A stretch of DNA of 10,883 nt, from positions 1 to 10,883 of the forward strand of contig JASMCQ010000066.1 in assembly GCA_030753265.1 (NCBI GenBank). The letters run 5' to 3'. The position numbers were made by a program, and so were the translations under genes. Below the pieces are notes generated by a model, which did no database searches, was not told the origin of the DNA, and saw only the letters and a program-made list of their open reading frames with translations. Positions 7,200 to 10,883 of the stretch are shown here, one piece after another. Within the stretch, counting starts at the first letter, position 1; each line of letters starts with the position of its first letter. This DNA comes from Dehalococcoidia bacterium. GTDB taxonomy: Bacteria; Chloroflexota; Dehalococcoidia; UBA3495.

Positions 7200-7646
7200 A
7201 TGGGATTGGTATTGGGCGCTGCCCTGGCCGTGTTCAGCGTTGCCATAGTGGCCTTCCCGTTCCTCAAGTCTCGTTCGAGGAATTGGGGTGAGGGTCCGGT
7301 GGTTGCAGTGGATCAGGAAGCGCCGGAGTTGGAGGCCATTTACGAGGCCATTCGCATCCTGCGGCTGGAGCACGAGTTGGGGCAGGTGCCGGACCAGCTA
7401 TACCGGGAACAGCTTCAGGGTTACCGCCTCCAGGCCGCCACCGCGCTGCGGCAACTGGTGAAGGAGCGGGAAAGCGATCCCGACTGGGCGTTGGAGCAGG
7501 AAGTACTGGCAGCCCGGTCGGAACTATGGGGATCCGGTGGAATCTCACGCCCTTGTCCCGGCTGCGGAGCGGCTTCGGCGCCGGGCAGCGGCGCCTGCCC
7601 CGAGTGCGGCGAAAAGTCCGGCCCCTCGGATCCAGCTTCAGCATGA
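7200..7646 (+). CDS. Small CcmI-like membrane-anchored protein with C-terminal zinc ribbon
   Basis: The 148-residue product has one N-terminal transmembrane helix (about 3-22) followed by a short basic segment. Residues 45-92 form a charged helical region with a G-Q-V-P-x-x-x-Y-R-x-Q motif (61-71), which resembles the membrane-proximal segment of CcmI/CycH. Residues 119-136 are a compact zinc ribbon with two knuckles, CPGCG (Cys119, Cys122) and CPECG (Cys133, Cys136). No TPR region of full-length CcmI is present. The gene lies 177 bases after ccmF and overlaps the next gene by ATGA, so a role in cytochrome maturation is likely. In classical CcmI the residues after this membrane-proximal segment lie in a cytoplasmic loop, and a reduced zinc ribbon also fits the cytoplasm. 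Topology and function are inferred only. Confidence 0.8.
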   Translation: MGLVLGAALAVFSVAIVAFPFLKSRSRNWGEGPVVAVDQEAPELEAIYEAIRILRLEHELGQVPDQLYREQLQGYRLQAATALRQLVKERESDPDWALEQEVLAARSELWGSGGISRPCPGCGAASAPGSGACPECGEKSGPSDPASA

Positions 7647-8926
7647 GGGGCCGGCGGTTGGGCATACGGCTGGCCGTGCTGATCACGGCTCTGACCCTGG
7701 CCCTCGCGGCGGGAGGTCCGGACACGAGCAACGCCCAGGAAACGATCACGATCCAAGGAACAGTGTCCAACGGCACCAGCGGCGCGGCAACCCCTCCGGA
7801 CCTCCCGGTATTCCTGCTGGCCTCCGACCAGGCGGGAAACCTGAGAACGGCGGACCAGACGACGATCGGCGATGGCGCCAGCTTTCGTTTCGACCAGGTG
7901 CCCCTGCTGGAAGGAGGGCGCTACCTCCTCAGCGTAGACTACCAAGGAGTGTTCTATACCGAGGAGCTGGGCCCGAATGAACTGGTTGATGAGGTCCGGC
8001 TCACCGTGTACGAGACGACCCAGGACCCGTCAGTCCTGACGGTGAGCCTCCAGGCCCTGCTGATCGCCGGTGTAGATGAGAAGAACCGGGAGATATCGGC
8101 CTTCGAGTTCGTGAGACTGAAAAACCCGAGCGACCGCACCTTCCTGCCCGGTCCCGTGGAGGTGGGGGGGGAGGGCTTCCTGGGCTTCTCGCTGCCGCCC
8201 CTGGCCGAGGACCTCAGCGTGCAGTCGGACCTGCCCGGTGGAGATATCCTGCCCACCGGCACCGGATTCGCCATCGATTCAGCCGTGGTCCCCGGAGAAC
8301 ACGCGGTCGACTTCTCTTTCCGCTTTTCCTACCGGGGTGACCGGGCCTCCTACCGGCAGAGCTTTATCCAGGGATCGGCCCTATTCCAGGTGCTGGTGCC
8401 CGAGCAGATGGCTTCGATCCAGGTCGCTCCTCTGGAACCGGCCCCAACGGTAAACATCGAAGGGTCCTTCTACCGGGTCTGGCAGGGTAGGGATTTCCAG
8501 ATCGGCCAGGACCTGGTCCTGGAGCTGTCGAACCTTCCCGAGCCCGGTCTGGCGACGCGTCTCGGCAAATCGGCCAGCAGTGCCGCCCTCTGGCGGGCGG
8601 CCGTGCCTGGGGCCGCCGGCGCGGTCCTGGCCATCCTGTTGCTGCTCGGGATAACCGGCGCTTCGCGGAGGGCCGTTCCCTCCGTGGCAGCCGCCCCCGA
8701 GGGGATCGGCCGGGAGCCGCCACAGCGAGCCTCCCTGATCCACGAGATAGCGGCCCTCGACGAGGGGTTCCAGCGAGGGGACCTGCCGGAGGAGGAATAC
8801 CGGCCCCAGCGAGACCGGCTGAAGAACCGGATATTGGAGACTCCTCAGCCCAAGGGCGGGGAGGATCAAGCGCCGCCGGGAGAACGGGAGCGGCCAGACG
8901 GCAAAGAGAGTGAGTTGGAGAGTTGA
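7643..8926 (+). CDS. Uncharacterised secreted/membrane protein with Ig-like region and CcmI-like tail
   Basis: Start ATG 7643 overlaps the previous stop (ATGA) and gives 427 residues with a good signal sequence ending near SNAQ (27-32). The frame is open further upstream, but that part lies inside the preceding gene and is Arg-rich. Residues 33-125 look like a carboxypeptidase-regulatory-like or Ig-type beta domain (IQGTVSNGTSG, then strands with a GGRYLLSVDYQGVFY stretch). Residues 130-300 are more beta-rich sequence with no motif I can name. A transmembrane helix follows at about 318-338. The cytoplasmic tail has a helical segment (365-398) with G-D-L-P-E-E-E-Y-R-P-Q (379-389), the same motif as in the preceding small protein. 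No enzyme residues are evident. Its setting between Ccm genes suggests an assembly or scaffold factor for cytochrome c maturation, but its function is unknown. Confidence 0.75.
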   Translation: MRGRRLGIRLAVLITALTLALAAGGPDTSNAQETITIQGTVSNGTSGAATPPDLPVFLLASDQAGNLRTADQTTIGDGASFRFDQVPLLEGGRYLLSVDYQGVFYTEELGPNELVDEVRLTVYETTQDPSVLTVSLQALLIAGVDEKNREISAFEFVRLKNPSDRTFLPGPVEVGGEGFLGFSLPPLAEDLSVQSDLPGGDILPTGTGFAIDSAVVPGEHAVDFSFRFSYRGDRASYRQSFIQGSALFQVLVPEQMASIQVAPLEPAPTVNIEGSFYRVWQGRDFQIGQDLVLELSNLPEPGLATRLGKSASSAALWRAAVPGAAGAVLAILLLLGITGASRRAVPSVAAAPEGIGREPPQRASLIHEIAALDEGFQRGDLPEEEYRPQRDRLKNRILETPQPKGGEDQAPPGERERPDGKESELES

Positions 8927-9558
8927 GCAAACGAGGCTGGATATTGCTGGGCTCCTCAATCCCGGTGTTGGGATTGATTGCGCTGCTGGCCTGGGCGTTG
9001 GTCGAGTCGGGCGGCAGCCCGGGCGGCCTGGGAGTCAACAATGCTTACGGCGAAATCCAGGTCGATCGTGACGCCGCCCCAGAGTTCTCCCTGGAGTTGC
9101 TCGACGGCTCCACGGTGACCCTGTCCAGCCTGCGGGGCCACGTCCTGCTCTTTGATTTCTGGGCGTCTTGGTGCCCCCCTTGCCGCAAGGAGGCCCCAAT
9201 CCTGGCCCAGGCATACCTGGAATACCGGAATCGAGGCGTTGAATTCATCGGCGTCGACATCTGGGACCGCAGGGATGACGCCGAGGCCTACCTGGAGCGT
9301 TACGGCGTCACCTACCCCAACGGCATCGACGCCAGGGGGACCATCGCCATCGACTATGGCGTCAGGGGTATTCCGGAGAAATTCCTCATCGACGGCGGCG
9401 GGCTTTTGGTGAAGAAATTCGTGGGGCCGATGAACGCCGCCTCGTTGCGGGCGGCCCTGGACGAATTGCTGGCCGCGGAGCCTGCCCGTGGAACCGGCAG
9501 CGGCTCCGGCGGCGGCACTGGCGGCGGCGACGGCTCCGGCGGCGGCGGCCGGGACTGA
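8923..9558 (+). CDS. TlpA/ResA/CcmG-type membrane-anchored thiol-disulfide oxidoreductase
   Basis: The 211-residue protein has an N-terminal membrane anchor (about 6-27) and a thioredoxin fold. The active site is WASWCPPC (Cys84, Cys87), with a cis-proline in GIPEKFLID (Pro151) as in CcmG/ResA. APEFSLELLDG (52-62) is the usual TlpA-family entry strand. It probably reduces apocytochrome or CcmH disulfides outside the membrane. The start is TTG at 8923, overlapping the previous stop as TTGA; another in-frame TTG lies at 8944, and no ATG fits. GGAG (8917-8920) is very close to the first TTG. The last about 22 residues are a Gly/Ser/Thr repeat tail, atypical for the family. Which member of the TlpA/ResA/CcmG group it is cannot be decided from sequence alone, but the Ccm context favours the CcmG role. 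Confidence 0.9.
   Translation: MSKRGWILLGSSIPVLGLIALLAWALVESGGSPGGLGVNNAYGEIQVDRDAAPEFSLELLDGSTVTLSSLRGHVLLFDFWASWCPPCRKEAPILAQAYLEYRNRGVEFIGVDIWDRRDDAEAYLERYGVTYPNGIDARGTIAIDYGVRGIPEKFLIDGGGLLVKKFVGPMNAASLRAALDELLAAEPARGTGSGSGGGTGGGDGSGGGGRD
9487..9552 (+). repeat. Low-complexity GGC-rich tract encoding a glycine-rich tail
   Basis: Imperfect repeats of GGCGGC/GGCTCC units encode about 22 residues dominated by Gly, with Ser, Thr and Asp, at the end of the thioredoxin-like protein. Such tracts vary in length easily and may be recent. The same bases could fold into GC-rich structure near the gene end. Confidence 0.6.
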
Positions 9559-9612
9559 CGGCGGCGAGGCCTCCGCATCCGGCACCCCCGGCCAAAACAT
9601 CGTGGCGCAATC

Positions 9613-9643
9613 TTGGAAGCAGCCCTTTCGGAACTGTTAGGAT
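9613..9643 (+). promoter_or_regulatory. Weak candidate promoter upstream of the ROK kinase
   Basis: TTGGAA (9613-9618) and TAGGAT (9638-9643), with a TG one base before the -10 box (extended -10 style) and a 19-base spacer. It competes with the closer candidate at 9697. Match only. Confidence 0.22.
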
Positions 9644-9696
9644 AAACCTCCTCGAATCACCTCGTCTTGGGCGGCTTCGCGAACCAAGCGGTGAAC

Positions 9697-9705
9697 TGCT
9701 ATCAT
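9697..9705 (+). promoter_or_regulatory. Extended -10 promoter candidate for the ROK kinase
   Basis: TGCTATCAT is an extended -10 element (TG, one base, TATCAT; five of six match TATAAT), with no good -35 box at 17 bases. The start would fall near 9712, giving a leader of about 30 bases to ATG 9742. This locally A/T-rich patch in otherwise GC-rich DNA fits a promoter that separates the kinase from the Ccm operon. Confidence 0.4.
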
Positions 9706-9741
9706 GAAAACTAGCAATCTTGCGCCCAGAGTGGGGAGAAT

Positions 9742-10746
9742 ATGACGCAGTCGCCGGAACTGGCGGTAGCGATGGACTGGGGCGGCACCTGGACCCGGGC
9801 GGCAGCCATCGCTCGAGACGGGAAGATCTGGTGGCAGTCGCGGGTGGCCAGCCCCCAGAAGGCCAGCCAGGCCCGGCTGTTGAAGTCGGCTGAGGGTCTG
9901 CTCCGTGAGGCGATAGAGTGGTGCGCCGGCCGGCCGGTCGCCGGGGTGGGGATCGCCGCCGCCGGCCCGGTGGACGCCGCGACCGGGACCCTGCACGACC
10001 CGCCCAACCTGCCCGAGCTAGACGGCATCTCCCTGAAAGCGCTTTGGGAGCCCATGTTCGGTCATCCGGTGTGGATTGGGAACGACGCCAACCTGGCCGC
10101 ACTGGGGGAGTTTCATTGCGGGGCGGGCCAGGAGCCGGCGGCTGACGGGACCCCGACCCGGACCCTGGTGTACCTGACGGTCAGCACCGGCATCGGGGGC
10201 GGCGTGGTCGACCGGGGCAAGATGTTCCTGGGCGCCAATGGCCTAGCCGCCGAGATCGGCCACATGGCAATCGACTTGAGCGGTGAGGCGCCCCGCTGCC
10301 AGTGCGGCAACCGGGGATGCCTGGAATCCCTGGCGTCGGGCACCGCCATCGCCCTGGCGGCCCGGACCCGCCTGGCCGAGCCCGGGTCGGCGGGGTCCGT
10401 TCTGGCCACCGGGGACCTCGAGTCAATCGACTCCCAGGGCGTATTCCGGGCGGCGTCCCAGGGCGATGGGCTGGCCAAGGACATACTGGAAAAGATGGTC
10501 CAGGCGCTCTCCGCGGGCCTCGCCAACACCCTGCACCTGTACAACCCGGACCTGTTGGTCCTGGGCGGGGGCGTGACGGCGGGTCTCACTGAGCTGGAGC
10601 TTCTGCCCCGGATTCACTCGTTGATCGAGCAACGGGCCATGAGCGAGCGGCACAAAGACTTCCGCCTGGTGGCCAGCCGGTTGGGAGACTCGGTCGGGCT
10701 GGTGGGGGCGGCCACGCTGGTCTGGCAGCAGGTGACCGCCGCCTAG
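9742..10746 (+). CDS. ROK-family sugar kinase (glucokinase-like)
   Basis: This 334-residue protein has the ROK fold signatures in order. The phosphate-binding loop is MDWGGTWTR (11-19). The acidic GNDAN motif (112-116) carries the likely catalytic Asp114. STGIGGG (147-153) is followed by the sugar-binding EIGHM (170-174) and a zinc site, [10 protein letters not shown] (Cys185, Cys187, Cys192, with His173). The adenosine-side LGGG motif lies late in the protein. There is no N-terminal helix-turn-helix, so this is an enzyme and not a ROK repressor. It phosphorylates a hexose or N-acetylhexosamine with ATP in the cytoplasm; the exact sugar cannot be read from sequence. A GGGGAG site (9733-9738) precedes ATG 9742. 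It is not obviously linked to the Ccm genes, and its neighbour downstream is a convergent dehydrogenase. Confidence 0.93.
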   Translation: MTQSPELAVAMDWGGTWTRAAAIARDGKIWWQSRVASPQKASQARLLKSAEGLLREAIEWCAGRPVAGVGIAAAGPVDAATGTLHDPPNLPELDGISLKALWEPMFGHPVWIGNDANLAALGEFHCGAGQEPAADGTPTRTLVYLTVSTGIGGGVVDRGKMFLGANGLAAEIGHMAIDLSGEAPRCQCGNRGCLESLASGTAIALAARTRLAEPGSAGSVLATGDLESIDSQGVFRAASQGDGLAKDILEKMVQALSAGLANTLHLYNPDLLVLGGGVTAGLTELELLPRIHSLIEQRAMSERHKDFRLVASRLGDSVGLVGAATLVWQQVTAA

Positions 10747-10883
10747 ACGATGTACCGGCCTCCCACCACGTTGAGCCGGTCGCCGGTGACGTAGGCCGAC
10801 TCGTCAGAAGCAAAGAACAGGCAGGCGTTGGCGATGTCCTGGACCGTGCCCTGCCTTCCCATGGGCAGGGCCTTCAGGTGCTC
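10743..10883 (-). CDS. Short-chain dehydrogenase/reductase (SDR), C-terminal end
   Basis: Reading the minus strand from the window edge gives 46 residues and a TAG stop. They match the SDR C-terminal pattern: [20 protein letters not shown], then [16 protein letters not shown]. These are the usual helix before the last strand, the YVTG turn and the V-x-GG end. The catalytic Ser/Tyr/Lys and the NAD(P) loop lie outside the window, so the substrate is unknown. The usual VDGG appears as VVGG. The gene runs towards the ROK kinase. Confidence 0.88.
   Translation of the reverse strand, partial: EHLKALPMGRQGTVQDIANACLFFASDESAYVTGDRLNVVGGRYIV

Noticed and set aside
7526..7642. Upstream start of the Ig-like protein at ATG 7526
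   Set aside because: It would overlap the zinc-ribbon gene by about 120 bases with an Arg-rich leader; the ATG at 7643 gives a clean signal sequence and an ATGA overlap.
9547..9600. Rho-independent terminator after the thioredoxin gene (GGCCGGG ... CCCGGCC)
   Set aside because: The loop is over 30 bases and no T-run follows; only AAAAC is present.

Overview
The window is GC-rich, gene-dense bacterial DNA. Two membrane-bioenergetics modules lie head to tail on the plus strand, followed by unrelated sugar-metabolism genes. The gene set is an alternative complex III (ACIII) cluster, an auracyanin/azurin-like blue copper domain and a system I (Ccm) cytochrome c maturation cluster. No genes are diagnostic, but this combination suggests a Chloroflexota bacterium, possibly a Dehalococcoidia/SAR202-type lineage. 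That placement is inference from gene content, not from a marker gene.

Region 1 (1-3762) is the distal part of an ACIII (quinol:electron acceptor oxidoreductase) operon. It holds the C-terminal part of a first NrfD-like membrane subunit cut by the window edge (1-693), a second complete NrfD-like subunit that looks like ActC (797-2188), the small two-helix subunit ActD/DUF3341 (2258-2767), and a lipoprotein with an ActE-like monoheme cytochrome c domain fused to a C-terminal type-1 copper domain (2782-3762). The multiheme (ActA) and iron-sulfur (ActB) subunits would be expected upstream, outside the window. The fused cytochrome-cupredoxin is the most distinctive protein here: it would put the exit haem and the soluble-type copper acceptor of the complex on one tethered chain.

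Region 2 (3763-4334) is a 572-base stretch without a convincing gene. It has a perfect TTGACA box, two overlapping and mutually exclusive hairpins, and a further stem-loop. It may be the promoter and long leader of the next operon. The minus strand of this stretch faintly resembles the hairpin-rich right end of an IS200/IS605 element.

Region 3 (4335-9558) is a cytochrome c maturation cluster: CcmH (CxxC thioreductase), CcmF (haem lyase with WWD domain), a small membrane-anchored CcmI-like protein ending in a zinc ribbon, an uncharacterised secreted/membrane protein with an Ig-like or carboxypeptidase-regulatory-like extracytoplasmic part and a CcmI-like cytoplasmic tail, and a TlpA/ResA/CcmG-type thioredoxin with a glycine-rich tail. 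The last three genes are linked by 4-base start/stop overlaps (ATGA, then TTGA), so they are probably translationally coupled. The cluster lies directly downstream of an operon whose product needs covalent haem, which makes functional sense. CcmA, B, C and E are not in the window.

Region 4 (9559-10883) holds a probable promoter region, a ROK-family sugar kinase (9742-10746), and the C-terminal end of a short-chain dehydrogenase on the minus strand. The stop codons of these last two overlap on a single CTAG palindrome.

No rRNA, tRNA, CRISPR array or intact mobile element was seen. Beyond the cytochrome-copper fusion and the two unnamed Ccm-associated proteins, the window looks like ordinary, well-conserved metabolism.
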